A model generated the notes under the pieces. That model searched no databases, was not told where the DNA came from, and saw only the letters and a list, made by a program, of their open reading frames with translations. This document shows positions 54,930 to 63,997 of a stretch of DNA of 64,000 nucleotides, piece by piece (position 1 is the stretch's first letter; each line of letters starts with the position of its first letter). Source of the DNA: Pseudomonas costantinii (GTDB lineage Bacteria; Pseudomonadota; Gammaproteobacteria; Pseudomonadales; Pseudomonadaceae); contig NZ_MDDR01000037.1 of the NCBI RefSeq assembly GCF_001870435.1, positions 124,001 through 188,000 of the forward strand, given 5' to 3'. The position numbers and the translations under genes were made by a program.

Positions 54930-56651
54930 ATGAATCAGAACGCTGAGTATTGCGCGGTCAACGACGCGGTGCGTGGGCAATTTTTCCGCCGAACCTGGGC
55001 GATGATCACGCCCTATTGGCGCAGTGAAGAGAAGGGCAAGGCCTGGTTGTTGCTGGCCGCAGTGATCGGCCTGTCGCTGTTCAGTGTGGCGATCTCCGTG
55101 TGGATCAACCACTGGTACAAGGATTTCTACAACGCTCTGGAGAAAAAGGACACGGCTGCCTTCTGGCAACTGATTGGCTATTTCGGCGGGATCGCTGCCG
55201 TGGCCATTCTCGGCGCGGTGTACCGCCTCTACCTGACCCAGATGCTGACCATCCGCTGGCGTGCCTGGCTCACCGAAAAACACTTCGCGCGCTGGCTAGC
55301 GGACAAAAACTACTACCAGCTGGAGCAGGGCGGCTATACCGATAACCCGGACCAGCGGATTTCCGAAGACCTTAACAACTTCACTTCCAGCACTTTGAGC
55401 CTTGGGCTAGGGTTGCTGCGCAACGTGGTCAGCTTGGTGTCGTTCTCGATCATCCTGTGGGGCGTGTCGGGCAGTATCGAAGTTTTTGGCATCACCATCC
55501 CCGGTTATATGTTCTGGTGTGCGCTGCTGTACGCCGCCGTAGGCAGTTGGCTGACGCACCTGATAGGTCGTCGCTTGATCGGCTTGAGCAACCAACAACA
55601 ACGTTTCGAGGCGGACCTGCGTTTTTCCATGGTTCGGGTGCGTGAGAACGCCGAAAGCATCGCTCTGTACAATGGCGAGCCGAATGAAAAGCAGCGCTTG
55701 AGCACGCGCTTCGGTCAGGTGTGGCACAACTTCTGGGACATCATGAAAGTGTCCAAACGCCTGACTTTCTTCACCGCCGGCTACAGCCAGATCGCAATCA
55801 TCTTCCCGTTTATCGTCGCCGCGCCGCGCTACTTTACCGGCAAGATCGAGCTGGGCGAGCTGATGCAAATCAACTCGGCGTTCGGCAACGTGCAGGAAAA
55901 CTTCAGCTGGTTTATCAGCGCGTATTCGGAATTGGCTTCGTGGCGCGCTACCAGCGATCGTCTATTGAGCTTCCATCAGGCCATGAGTGACAACGAGCAA
56001 CGTGCCCCGGCAATCGATGTACGCCCCGAGGGCGAGCGGCTGGTGGTGCAGGATCTGGGCATGGATCTGGCCGACGGCCGCCACTTGCTCACCGATGCCG
56101 ACATGACCGTGGAACCGGGTCAGCGAGTCATGCTCAGCGGCCGTTCCGGCAGCGGTAAAAGTACCTTGCTGCGGGCGATGGGTCACCTTTGGCCGGCAGG
56201 TCACGGCAGCATTCGCCTGCCGGCTGCGCGTTATTTGTTCCTGCCGCAGAAGCCTTACTTGCCGATTGGCACCTTGAAGGCTGCCTTGAGTTATCCACAG
56301 GACGACAGCATCTACCCGACAGAACGTTATGCACAGGTCCTGGAGACTTGCCGTTTGCCGCATCTGGTCGCGCGTTTGGATGAAGCTAACCATTGGCAGC
56401 GCATGCTCTCGCCGGGCGAGCAGCAGCGTTTGGCTTTTGCACGAGCGTTGTTGTTTGCACCGCAGTGGCTGTACATGGACGAGGCGACTTCGGCGATGGA
56501 TGAAGAGGATGAGGCGACGCTGTATCAAGCGTTGATCGATGAGTTGCCGGGGCTGAGCATCGTCAGTGTCGGCCATCGCAGCAGCCTCAAACGCTTCCAT
56601 GGGCGGCATGTTCGGATTGAGAGTGGGTTGTTGCAGGAGCAGCCGGTCTGA
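54930..56651 (+). CDS. ABC transporter with fused membrane and ATPase domains, SbmA/YddA-like
   Basis: A 573-residue half-transporter: an ABC_membrane_2 domain (residues about 30-330; helices near 38-58, 85-105, 155-180, 190-215 and 290-310) as in SbmA/BacA, fused to an ATPase with Walker A SGRSGSGKST (about 407-416), a degenerate signature SPGEQQRLAFARAL and Walker B WLYMDEATSAMD. The homologous group is linked to peptide or vitamin B12 transport. Substrate unknown. Start ATG 54930; no obvious operon partner. Confidence 0.9.
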   Translation: MNQNAEYCAVNDAVRGQFFRRTWAMITPYWRSEEKGKAWLLLAAVIGLSLFSVAISVWINHWYKDFYNALEKKDTAAFWQLIGYFGGIAAVAILGAVYRLYLTQMLTIRWRAWLTEKHFARWLADKNYYQLEQGGYTDNPDQRISEDLNNFTSSTLSLGLGLLRNVVSLVSFSIILWGVSGSIEVFGITIPGYMFWCALLYAAVGSWLTHLIGRRLIGLSNQQQRFEADLRFSMVRVRENAESIALYNGEPNEKQRLSTRFGQVWHNFWDIMKVSKRLTFFTAGYSQIAIIFPFIVAAPRYFTGKIELGELMQINSAFGNVQENFSWFISAYSELASWRATSDRLLSFHQAMSDNEQRAPAIDVRPEGERLVVQDLGMDLADGRHLLTDADMTVEPGQRVMLSGRSGSGKSTLLRAMGHLWPAGHGSIRLPAARYLFLPQKPYLPIGTLKAALSYPQDDSIYPTERYAQVLETCRLPHLVARLDEANHWQRMLSPGEQQRLAFARALLFAPQWLYMDEATSAMDEEDEATLYQALIDELPGLSIVSVGHRSSLKRFHGRHVRIESGLLQEQPV

Positions 56652-56667
56652 TGGAGTGAACACCCAC

Positions 56668-56706
56668 AAAAAAGCCCGGCTGATCATCGATCAGTCGGGC
56701 TTTTTT
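56668..56706. terminator. bidirectional rho-independent terminator
   Basis: AAAAAAGCCCGGCTGAT, short loop, and GATCAGTCGGGCTTTTTT between the ABC transporter and the convergent yhcB gene. Confidence 0.95.
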
Positions 56707-56722
56707 AGTGCTTGAAAATGAC

Positions 56723-57160
56723 TTACTTCTTCAAGCCGTAATGCTCATCCAGCATGCCTGGGGCGTTCGGCGTTTTTGGCGCGTAGTCCCGTGGTGGCTC
56801 CTGATTTTCCCGGGGTGGGGTCAGGCGTTCCCGTGGCGCTTGCGGTGTATCGGAATGCAGCGCGGCCAGCAGGCGCTGACGCGTGATGTCGTCGAGGGCC
56901 AGGCGGTTGGCGCCATCGGCGAGGTGGTCCTGTACTTCCTGGTAGCTCTGGGTGAGTTTCTTGACCAGGGTCGCGGTGCTGTTGAAGTGGGTAACAACCT
57001 CGTTCTGATAACTGTCAAAACGTTCCTGAATGTCATCCAGCTGACGCTGCGTGCGGTTAGGCGCGGCATTCGGCAGCAGGCGAGCAACCAGGAATCCAAT
57101 GGCGACACCGGCAACCAGGGCGAGAGTCGGCAACAACCAAACTAAGAGCGAGTGTTCCAC
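56723..57160 (-). CDS. zapG: YhcB/ZapG (DUF1043) inner-membrane cell-division/envelope protein
   Basis: A 145-residue protein with one N-terminal membrane helix (LVWLLPTLALVAGVAIGFLVA), a coiled coil (about 35-100, RTQRQLDDIQERFDSYQNEV), and a Pro-rich disordered tail ending MLDEHYGLKK. DUF1043 proteins act in cell division and envelope synthesis in E. coli. Start GTG 57158-57160 with AAGGA close upstream; a GTG start and slightly tight spacing are the only oddities. Same position as PA4441. Confidence 0.9.
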   Translation of the reverse strand: MEHSLLVWLLPTLALVAGVAIGFLVARLLPNAAPNRTQRQLDDIQERFDSYQNEVVTHFNSTATLVKKLTQSYQEVQDHLADGANRLALDDITRQRLLAALHSDTPQAPRERLTPPRENQEPPRDYAPKTPNAPGMLDEHYGLKK

Positions 57161-57307
57161 GAGTCCTTCCTCTATAAACGGCTTTGCTTTACGTTAACGG
57201 CTCGGACCTGCGCTGTATACCGCGATTAAGCTCGCAATGATGCCATGCACAGACTTTTAGCTAGACGAGTCGACCCTTTGAGAGGTCACGGAGTTCATTC
57301 CTTGCTC

Positions 57308-57937
57308 ATGCGTGAAACCCCCGTTTTGATCGATGGCCCGGTAGGCCAATTGGAAGCCCTGTACCTGGATCACCCCGAACCACGTGGCCTGGCGCTGATT
57401 TGCCACCCTAACCCGGTGCAGGGTGGGACCATGCTCAATAAAGTCGTATCGACCCTGCAGCGCACTGCTCGTGATGCGGGTTTGATTACGTTACGTTTCA
57501 ACTACCGTGGCGTTGGCGCGAGTGCCGGCACCCACGATATGAGCACCGGTGAAGTGGACGATGCCGAAGCGGCTGCCACCTGGCTGCGGGAAAAGCACCC
57601 CGACCTGCCGATCACCTTGCTCGGTTTTTCATTCGGCGGCTATGTGGCTGCCAGCCTCGGCGGGCGTCTTGAAGCCAAGGGCGAAAAGCTCGCGCACCTG
57701 TTCATGGTCGCCGCCGCAGTGATGCGCCTGCGCGACACCGACGTGTTGCCTCAAGGCTGCCCATTGACCTTGATCCAGCCGGAAACCGACGAAGTGGTTG
57801 ATCCGCAGACCGTCTACGACTGGTCCGCCGCCCTGAAACGCCCCCATACGCTTCTGAAAGTGGCAGAATGCGGACACTTTTTTCATGGCAAGCTCACCGA
57901 TCTCAAGGATCTGGTGCTGCCGCGCCTCTCGAATTGA
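57308..57937 (+). CDS. alpha/beta hydrolase family protein
   Basis: A 209-residue hydrolase with catalytic Ser in GFSFGG near residue 103, Asp in PETDEVVD and His in ECGHFFHG, the standard triad. Oxyanion region ICHPNPVQGGTM. Substrate unknown; the family includes small esterases and dienelactone-hydrolase-like enzymes. ATG 57308 gives the conserved start MRETPVLIDGPVG; TTG 57302, two codons earlier, has a better-spaced GGAG and may be the true start. Precedes trpS by 24 bp, so probably an operon with it (PA4440-PA4439 order). Confidence 0.88.
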   Translation: MRETPVLIDGPVGQLEALYLDHPEPRGLALICHPNPVQGGTMLNKVVSTLQRTARDAGLITLRFNYRGVGASAGTHDMSTGEVDDAEAAATWLREKHPDLPITLLGFSFGGYVAASLGGRLEAKGEKLAHLFMVAAAVMRLRDTDVLPQGCPLTLIQPETDEVVDPQTVYDWSAALKRPHTLLKVAECGHFFHGKLTDLKDLVLPRLSN

Positions 57938-57961
57938 TAGCAGTCTGATAAGCGATTACCC

Positions 57962-59317
57962 ATGACGACTCGTACCCGTATCCTCACCGGCATCACCACC
58001 ACCGGCACGCCGCACCTGGGCAACTACGCCGGTGCGATCCGCCCGGCGATCCTCGCCAGCCAGGACGCCAATGCCGATTCCTTCTACTTCCTGGCCGACT
58101 ACCACGCCCTGATCAAATGCGATGACCCGCAGCGCATCCAGCGCTCGCGTATGGAAATCGCCGCGACCTGGCTGGCCGGTGGCCTGGATGTGAACCGGGT
58201 GACCTTCTATCGACAGTCCGACATCCCGGAAATCCCCGAGCTGACCTGGCTGCTGACCTGCGTCGCCGCCAAAGGCCTGCTCAACCGCGCCCACGCTTAT
58301 AAGGCGTCGGTGGACAAGAACGTGGAAAACGGCGAAGACCCGGATGCGGGCATCAGCATGGGTTTGTACAGCTACCCGGTGCTGATGGCGGCGGACATCC
58401 TGATGTTCAACGCGCACAAGGTGCCGGTTGGCCGCGACCAGATCCAACACGTGGAAATGGCCCGCGATATCGGCCAGCGCTTCAACCACCTGTTCGGCAA
58501 CGGTAAAGAATTCTTCACCATGCCTGAGGCGTTGATCGAAGAAAGCGTCGCCACCTTGCCGGGCTTGGATGGTCGCAAGATGTCGAAGAGCTATGACAAC
58601 ACCATCCCGTTGTTCACCAGCGCCAAGGACATGAAAGACGCCATCTCGCGGATCGTCACCGACTCCCGCGCGCCCGGCGAGGCCAAGGACCCGGACAACT
58701 CGCACCTGTTCACCTTGTTCCAGGCATTTGCCAGCAAGGCACAGGAAGCAGAGTTCCGCGCTGAGCTGTTGCAGGGCCTGGGTTGGGGTGAGGCGAAGAA
58801 CCGTCTGTTCCAACTGCTGGACGAGCAACTGGGCGAGGCCCGTGAGCGCTACCACCAACTGATGTCGCGCCCTTCGGACATGGAAGACCTGTTGCTGATC
58901 GGTGCCAAGAAAGCCCGTGCCGTGGCGGCACCGTTCCTGGCCGAGCTGCGTGAAGCGGTGGGCCTGCGTTCGTTCGTCGAGCAGGCTGCGGCGCCGGTCG
59001 CGACCAAGAAGAAAGCCGCTAAAGCTGCGCGTTTTGTGAGCTTCCGCGAAGACGACGGCAGCTTCCGCTTCCGCCTGTTGGCGGCCGATGGAGAACAACT
59101 GCTGTTGTCGCGCAATTTTGCCGACGGCAAAGCGGCTGGCGCGGTGACCAAGCAGTTGCAAAGCGGCGACGCGTTGGACGTGCGCACTGAAGCCCTGAGC
59201 TTCAGCGTATGGCTGGACGGTGATGTCGTGGCCGACAGTGCCGAGTTCGCCGACGGTGCATCGCGCGATGCCGCCATCGCTGCCTTGCGCGTTGCGTTGA
59301 CCCCAATCGAGGATTAA
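57962..59317 (+). CDS. trpS: tryptophanyl-tRNA synthetase (long form)
   Basis: A 451-residue class I synthetase. HIGH-equivalent TGTPHLGNYAGAI near residues 13-25 and KMSKS motif GRKMSKSYDN. The catalytic core ends near residue 335; a C-terminal extension of about 110 residues (from FVEQAAAPVATKKKAAKAARF) is typical of Pseudomonas TrpS and makes it longer than the 334-residue E. coli enzyme. Start ATG 57962. Charges tRNA-Trp in the cytoplasm. Confidence 0.95.
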   Translation: MTTRTRILTGITTTGTPHLGNYAGAIRPAILASQDANADSFYFLADYHALIKCDDPQRIQRSRMEIAATWLAGGLDVNRVTFYRQSDIPEIPELTWLLTCVAAKGLLNRAHAYKASVDKNVENGEDPDAGISMGLYSYPVLMAADILMFNAHKVPVGRDQIQHVEMARDIGQRFNHLFGNGKEFFTMPEALIEESVATLPGLDGRKMSKSYDNTIPLFTSAKDMKDAISRIVTDSRAPGEAKDPDNSHLFTLFQAFASKAQEAEFRAELLQGLGWGEAKNRLFQLLDEQLGEARERYHQLMSRPSDMEDLLLIGAKKARAVAAPFLAELREAVGLRSFVEQAAAPVATKKKAAKAARFVSFREDDGSFRFRLLAADGEQLLLSRNFADGKAAGAVTKQLQSGDALDVRTEALSFSVWLDGDVVADSAEFADGASRDAAIAALRVALTPIED

Positions 59318-59346
59318 CCCGACCAAGGGTTGATTGCCATTATCCA

Positions 59347-59377
59347 GGGCCGTCGTTACAGTGGCGGCCCGTTTTTG
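59347..59377 (+). terminator. probable terminator of trpS
   Basis: GGGCCG...CGGCCC stem with a 12-base loop followed by GTTTTTG, 30 bp after the trpS stop and about 19 bp before the zapE start. Confidence 0.75.
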
Positions 59378-59395
59378 TTGCCTTGCTAACGAATT

Positions 59396-60490
59396 ATGAC
59401 GCCCCTAGAACGATATCAAGCTGATCTGAAACGCCCTGAATTCTTCCATGACGCAGCCCAGGAAAATGCGGTGCGTCATTTACAGCGCCTGTACGACGAC
59501 CTGGTCGCGGCCTCGCAAAGCAAACCAGGGATGTTCAGCAAGCTGTTTGGCAAGAAAGACCACACGCCGGTTAAAGGCCTGTATTTCTGGGGTGGCGTTG
59601 GCCGGGGCAAGACCTACCTGGTAGACACTTTCTTCGAAGCGCTGCCGTTCAGGGAAAAGGTCCGCACGCACTTCCACCGCTTCATGAAGCGTGTGCACGA
59701 AGAGATGAAGACCCTGCCGGGAGAGAAAAACCCGCTGACCATCATCGCCAAGCGCTTCTCCGACGAAGCACGGGTGATTTGCTTCGATGAATTCTTTGTC
59801 TCCGACATCACCGACGCCATGATCCTCGGCACGCTGATGGAAGAGCTGTTCAAAAACGGTGTGACCCTGGTCGCCACCTCGAACATCGTGCCTGACGGCT
59901 TGTACAAGGATGGCCTGCAACGTGCACGCTTCCTGCCGGCCATCGCGCTGATCAAGCAGAACACCGAGATCGTCAACGTCGACAGCGGTGTCGACTACCG
60001 CTTGCGTCACCTTGAGCAGGCGGAGCTGTTCCACTTTCCGCTGAACGAAGCGGCGCACGAGAGCCTGCGCAAAAGCTTCCGCGCCCTGACGCCGGAATGC
60101 ACTCAGGCGGTGGAAAACGACAAGTTGATGATCGAGAACCGCGAAATCATCGCATTGCGCACTTGCGATGACGTGGCCTGGTTCGACTTCCGTGCATTGT
60201 GCGACGGCCCGCGCAGCCAGAACGACTACATCGAACTGGGCAAGATCTTCCACGCGGTGATCTTGAGCGGCGTTGAACAGATGAGCGTTACCACTGATGA
60301 CATTGCGCGCCGTTTTATCAACATGGTCGACGAGTTCTACGACCGTAACGTCAAGTTGATCATCTCGGCGGAAGTCGAGCTCAAGGACCTCTACACCGGC
60401 GGTCGCTTGAACTTCGAATTCCAACGCACGCTGAGCCGCCTGCTGGAAATGCAATCCCACGAGTTCCTGTCGCGCGGGCACAAGCCTTAA
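59396..60490 (+). CDS. zapE: cell division protein ZapE (AFG1-like ATPase)
   Basis: A 364-residue AAA+ type ATPase with Walker A WGGVGRGKTYL (about 65-75) and Walker B RVICFDEFFVSDITDA, and the conserved VATSNIVPDGLYKDGLQRARFLPAI sensor region. ZapE associates with the Z-ring under stress in E. coli. ATG 59396, family length. Its TAA (60488-60490) lies within the inverted repeat at 60488-60540. Same place as PA4438. Confidence 0.93.
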   Translation: MTPLERYQADLKRPEFFHDAAQENAVRHLQRLYDDLVAASQSKPGMFSKLFGKKDHTPVKGLYFWGGVGRGKTYLVDTFFEALPFREKVRTHFHRFMKRVHEEMKTLPGEKNPLTIIAKRFSDEARVICFDEFFVSDITDAMILGTLMEELFKNGVTLVATSNIVPDGLYKDGLQRARFLPAIALIKQNTEIVNVDSGVDYRLRHLEQAELFHFPLNEAAHESLRKSFRALTPECTQAVENDKLMIENREIIALRTCDDVAWFDFRALCDGPRSQNDYIELGKIFHAVILSGVEQMSVTTDDIARRFINMVDEFYDRNVKLIISAEVELKDLYTGGRLNFEFQRTLSRLLEMQSHEFLSRGHKP

Positions 60491-60540
60491 GCACATGCAC
60501 GGGCGTTCCCACGCGGAGCGTGGGAACGATCATGTGCTTA
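60488..60540. repeat. solitary REP hairpin nested in a longer inverted repeat, between convergent genes
   Basis: Inner CGTTCCCACGC-GGA-GCGTGGGAACG (60504-60528, perfect) is the same unit as the repeats at 33065 and 62833. Outer TAAGCACATG (60488-60497) and CATGTGCTTA (60531-60540) also pair, so the whole forms one stem with a small internal asymmetry. The outer arms contain both stop codons. May act as bidirectional terminator. Confidence 0.8.
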
Positions 60541-61533
60541 CGCGGCCTGTTGGAACTGCTGGCGGTACTGGTTAGGCGACAGCTCGGTGTGCTGCCTGAA
60601 CAACCGCGCAAAGAAGCTCGCATCGTCGTAACCCACCTCGTAACTGATGGTCTTGATGCTTTTGCGGCTGGCCGAGAGCAAGCCCTTGGCGGTCTCTATA
60701 CGTAAGCGCTGCAAGTAGTGCAGGGGCTTGTCACCGGTGGCTGTCTGGAAGCGGCGCATGAAGTTGCGAATGCTCATGCCGTGTTCCCGGGCGACGTCTT
60801 CGAAGCGGAACTTGTCGGCGAAATGCTCTTCGAGCCAATGCTGGATCTGCAGGATAATCACGTCCTGATGCAGCTTCTGGCCACCAAAACCAATGCGTCC
60901 CGGCGAGTAGCTGCGTTGCACTTCATAGAGAATGTCGCGGGCCACGGCCTGGGCGATGTTGGCGCCGCAGAAGCGTTCGATCAGATAAATATAGAGGTCG
61001 CAGGCGGAGGTGGTGCCGCCAGCGCAATACAGGTTGTCGGCGTCGGTAAGGTGCTTGTCCTGGTTGAGCTGCACCTTGGGGAAGCGTTCGCTGAAGGCGT
61101 TGAAAAAACGCCAGTAGGTGGTCGCTTCCTTGCCATCGAGTAACCCTGCTTCGGCGAGCCAGAACACCCCGGTGGCCTCACCGCACAGTACCGCGCCGCG
61201 TGCGTGTTGTTCGCGCAGCCACGGCAGCACTTGCGGATATCGGGTGCACAGGGCGTCGAAATCATCCCAGAAGGCCGGCAACACAATGATGTCGGCGTTT
61301 TCCAGGCCGCCGTCCACCGGCATGATCACATCACTGAAGCTGCGCACCGATTGCCCGTCCGGGCTGACCAGGCGCGTTTCAAACGCCGGGGTCAGGCCCA
61401 GGCCTTGTTGCTTGCCATACCGCAGGCTGGCGAGATGGAAGAAATCCTTGGCTTGCATGAGGGTGGAAGCGAATACCCGATCAATGGCCAAAATGCTGAC
61501 GCGCCGCAAGGGCGTGGAGATTTGGTTAGACAT
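60538..61533 (-). CDS. GlxA-type transcriptional regulator (DJ-1/PfpI plus AraC domains)
   Basis: A 331-residue regulator. The N-terminal DJ-1/PfpI-like domain (about 10-185) includes the nucleophile-elbow-like VLCGEATGVFWLAEAGLL; the C-terminal AraC domain (about 225-328) has two helix-turn-helix segments, FEDVAREHGMSIRNFMRRF and IKTISYEVGYDDASFFARLF. Relatives (GbdR, ArgR, CdhR) control catabolism of amines and amino acids; the effector here is unknown. It starts at ATG 61531-61533, divergent from the acyl-CoA dehydrogenase, which may be a target. Confidence 0.9.
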   Translation of the reverse strand: MSNQISTPLRRVSILAIDRVFASTLMQAKDFFHLASLRYGKQQGLGLTPAFETRLVSPDGQSVRSFSDVIMPVDGGLENADIIVLPAFWDDFDALCTRYPQVLPWLREQHARGAVLCGEATGVFWLAEAGLLDGKEATTYWRFFNAFSERFPKVQLNQDKHLTDADNLYCAGGTTSACDLYIYLIERFCGANIAQAVARDILYEVQRSYSPGRIGFGGQKLHQDVIILQIQHWLEEHFADKFRFEDVAREHGMSIRNFMRRFQTATGDKPLHYLQRLRIETAKGLLSASRKSIKTISYEVGYDDASFFARLFRQHTELSPNQYRQQFQQAA

Positions 61534-61678
61534 AATTTCATTTATTCTTATAGGGGAAAGTGGTCACCAGACGGCTGGATCGTCTTATTTTTTGTCGCAT
61601 GTGTCCAGTGTCCCGTGACGCCTTCGCGGCATAGTCTCTGTGGACTCGTCCTTGTCCGACAATCCACGCAGGTGACCC

Positions 61679-62815
61679 ATGATCCCCAGAACCTTGTTCA
61701 GCTCGGAGCACGAACTCTTCCGCGAGAGCGTGCGAACCTTCCTCGAAAAGCACGCTGCACCGTTCCATGGGCAGTGGGAAAAACAGGGTTATATCGACCG
61801 TGATCTATGGAACAAGGCGGGGGAGGCGGGCATGTTGTGTTCCCATCTGCCGGAGGAATACGGCGGCCTGGGCGCGGACTTTTTGTACAGTGCGGTGGTG
61901 ATCGAAGAGATCAGCCGATTGGGTTTGACCGGCATTGGTTTTTCCCTGCATTCGGACATTGTTGCGCCGTACATCCTGCATTACGGCAGCGAAGCGCTGA
62001 AGCACAAATACCTGCCCAAATTGATCTCCGGCGAGAAGGTTACGGCCATCGCAATGACCGAGCCGGGTGCCGGTTCCGACCTGCAAGGGGTCAAGACCAC
62101 TGCGGTTCTGGACGGTGATGAGTATGTGATCAATGGTTCGAAGACTTTTATTACCAACGGCTATCTTGCTGACCTGGTGATTGTCGTGGCCAAGACCGAT
62201 CCCAAGGCCGGTGCCAAGGGTACCAGCCTGTTTCTGGTGGAAGCCGACACGCCGGGATTCGACAAGGGCAAGCGCCTGGAAAAGGTCGGCATGAAGGCTC
62301 AGGACACTTCGGAGCTGTTCTTCCAGGACGTGCGGGTGCCCAAGGAGAACCTGCTGGGGCAGGCGGGCGCAGGCTTCGCGTATTTGATGCAGGAGTTGCC
62401 GCAGGAGCGTTTGACTGTGGCGATTGGTGCGTTGTCGTCCGCTGAGGCTGGGCTGCAGTGGACGCTGGACTACACCCGCGAGCGCAAGGCGTTCGGCAAG
62501 GCGATTGCCGATTTCCAGAACACCCGGTTCAAGCTGGCGGAGATGGCCACCGAGATTCAGATTGGTCGCGTATTTGTGGACAAATGCATGGCGCTGCATT
62601 TGGAGGGCAAGCTCGACGTGCCCACGGCTGCGATGGCCAAGTACTGGGCGACGGACCTGCAATGCAAAGTGCTCGACGAGTGCGTGCAACTGCACGGCGG
62701 CTACGGCTTCATGTGGGAATACCCGATCGCGCGGGCCTGGGCGGATGCGCGGGTGCAGCGGATTTATGCGGGGACTAACGAGATCATGAAGGAGATTATT
62801 GCGCGGGCGCTTTGA
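61679..62815 (+). CDS. acyl-CoA dehydrogenase, long-chain (LCAD) type
   Basis: A 378-residue flavoenzyme for the first step of fatty acyl-CoA oxidation. Normal three-domain ACAD fold; AMTEPGAGSDLQGVKTTA and the C-terminal QLHGGYGFMWEYPIARAWADARVQRIYAGTNEIMKEI match human LCAD strongly. As in LCAD and IVD, the usual YEGT Glu is replaced (YAGT) and the catalytic base is likely Glu243 in QELPQERL. Start ATG 61679. Divergent from the GlxA-type regulator, about 145 bp away. Confidence 0.92.
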   Translation: MIPRTLFSSEHELFRESVRTFLEKHAAPFHGQWEKQGYIDRDLWNKAGEAGMLCSHLPEEYGGLGADFLYSAVVIEEISRLGLTGIGFSLHSDIVAPYILHYGSEALKHKYLPKLISGEKVTAIAMTEPGAGSDLQGVKTTAVLDGDEYVINGSKTFITNGYLADLVIVVAKTDPKAGAKGTSLFLVEADTPGFDKGKRLEKVGMKAQDTSELFFQDVRVPKENLLGQAGAGFAYLMQELPQERLTVAIGALSSAEAGLQWTLDYTRERKAFGKAIADFQNTRFKLAEMATEIQIGRVFVDKCMALHLEGKLDVPTAAMAKYWATDLQCKVLDECVQLHGGYGFMWEYPIARAWADARVQRIYAGTNEIMKEIIARAL

Positions 62816-62832
62816 AGGTTTTGTGGTGTGCC

Positions 62833-62944
62833 GATCGTTCCCACGCTCCGCGTGGGAATGCCGCACTGGACGCTCCGCGTCCGCTTTAAGGTCGTGACGC
62901 AGAGCGTCACAGGATGCATTCCCACGCGGAGCGTGGGAACGATC
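62833..62944. repeat. REPIN-like pair of inverted palindromic repeats
   Basis: Outer arms GATCGTTCCCACGCTCCGCG...and the exact mirror ending GTGGGAACGATC are perfect over 29 bp each; each arm is itself a hairpin. Between them are GGACGCTCCGCGTCC and GTGACGCAGAGCGTCAC hairpins. It fills the gap between the convergent acyl-CoA dehydrogenase and aldo/keto reductase genes. Confidence 0.88.
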
Positions 62945-62956
62945 ATTGCGGGCTAA

Positions 62957-63997
62957 TCAAGGTGCTGGATTCGGGTGATCCTTTTGAATCGCCTCAATCC
63001 CCGCCAACACTTCAGCTGACAACTTCAAATCAGCACTGGCGATGTTGCTATCCAGCTGCTCCAGGCTCGTGGCGCCGATGATGTTGCTGGTCACAAACGG
63101 TTGCTGCGTCACAAACGCCAACGCCATCTGTGCCGGGTCCAGGCCGTGTTCCCGAGCCAGTGCCACGTAACGGCTGCACGCCGCCTCCGACTGCGGGTTG
63201 AAGTAGCGGCTGAAGCGGCTGTATTCCGTCAGGCGGGCTTTTGCCGGGCGTGCACCGCCTTCGTACTTGCCGCTGAGCATGCCGAACGCCAGGGGCGAGT
63301 AGGCTAGCAGGCCGCATTGTTCACGAATTGCGATTTCCGCCAGGCCCACTTCAAAGCTGCGGTTGAGCAGGTTGTAGGGGTTCTGGATTGATACGGCACG
63401 GGTCCAGCCACGGGCTTCGGCCAGGGCCAGGAATTTCATGGTGCCCCACGGCGTTTCGTTGGACAGGCCGATGTGGCGGATCTTGCCGGCCTTGACCTGC
63501 TCATCCAGCACTTCGAGGGTTTCTTCCAGTGGTGTGAGGTTGTCTTCGTCCTTGTGCTTGTAGCTCAGTTGGCCGAAGAAGTTGGTGCTGCGCTCCGGCC
63601 AGTGCAGTTGGTAGAGGTCGATCCAGTCGGTTTGCAGGCGTTTGAGGCTGGCGTCCAGGGCTTCGACGATGTGCTTGCGGTTGTGGCGCAAGTGACCGTC
63701 GCGGATGTAGTCGATAGTGTTGCCGGGGCCGGCGATCTTGCTGGCGAGAATCCAGTCGGCACGGTCGCCGCGGCTTTTGAAGTAATTACCGATGTAGCGC
63801 TCGGTGGTGGCATAGGTGTCGGCCTTGGGCGGTACCGGGTACATTTCCGCTGTATCGAGGAAGTTGATCCCTGCGGCCTTGGCCCGTTCGATCTGCGCGA
63901 AGGCCTCTGTCTCGCTGTTTTGCTCGCCCCAGGTCATGGTGCCCAAGGCTATCGCGCTCACGTTCAGATCCGTACGGCCCAGCTGTCGATAATCCAT
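62957..63997 (-). CDS. aldo/keto reductase, Tas-like
   Basis: A 346-residue NADPH-dependent oxidoreductase with TIM-barrel fold. Catalytic tetrad: Asp48 and Tyr53 (FLDTAEMYP), Lys in LASKIAG and His in LYQLHWPE. The long insert after KADTYATTERYIGNY and overall similarity suggest the Tas/YajO group. Substrate unknown. ATG 63995-63997 is at the window edge, so its ribosome site and promoter are outside. Confidence 0.9.
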   Translation of the reverse strand: MDYRQLGRTDLNVSAIALGTMTWGEQNSETEAFAQIERAKAAGINFLDTAEMYPVPPKADTYATTERYIGNYFKSRGDRADWILASKIAGPGNTIDYIRDGHLRHNRKHIVEALDASLKRLQTDWIDLYQLHWPERSTNFFGQLSYKHKDEDNLTPLEETLEVLDEQVKAGKIRHIGLSNETPWGTMKFLALAEARGWTRAVSIQNPYNLLNRSFEVGLAEIAIREQCGLLAYSPLAFGMLSGKYEGGARPAKARLTEYSRFSRYFNPQSEAACSRYVALAREHGLDPAQMALAFVTQQPFVTSNIIGATSLEQLDSNIASADLKLSAEVLAGIEAIQKDHPNPAP

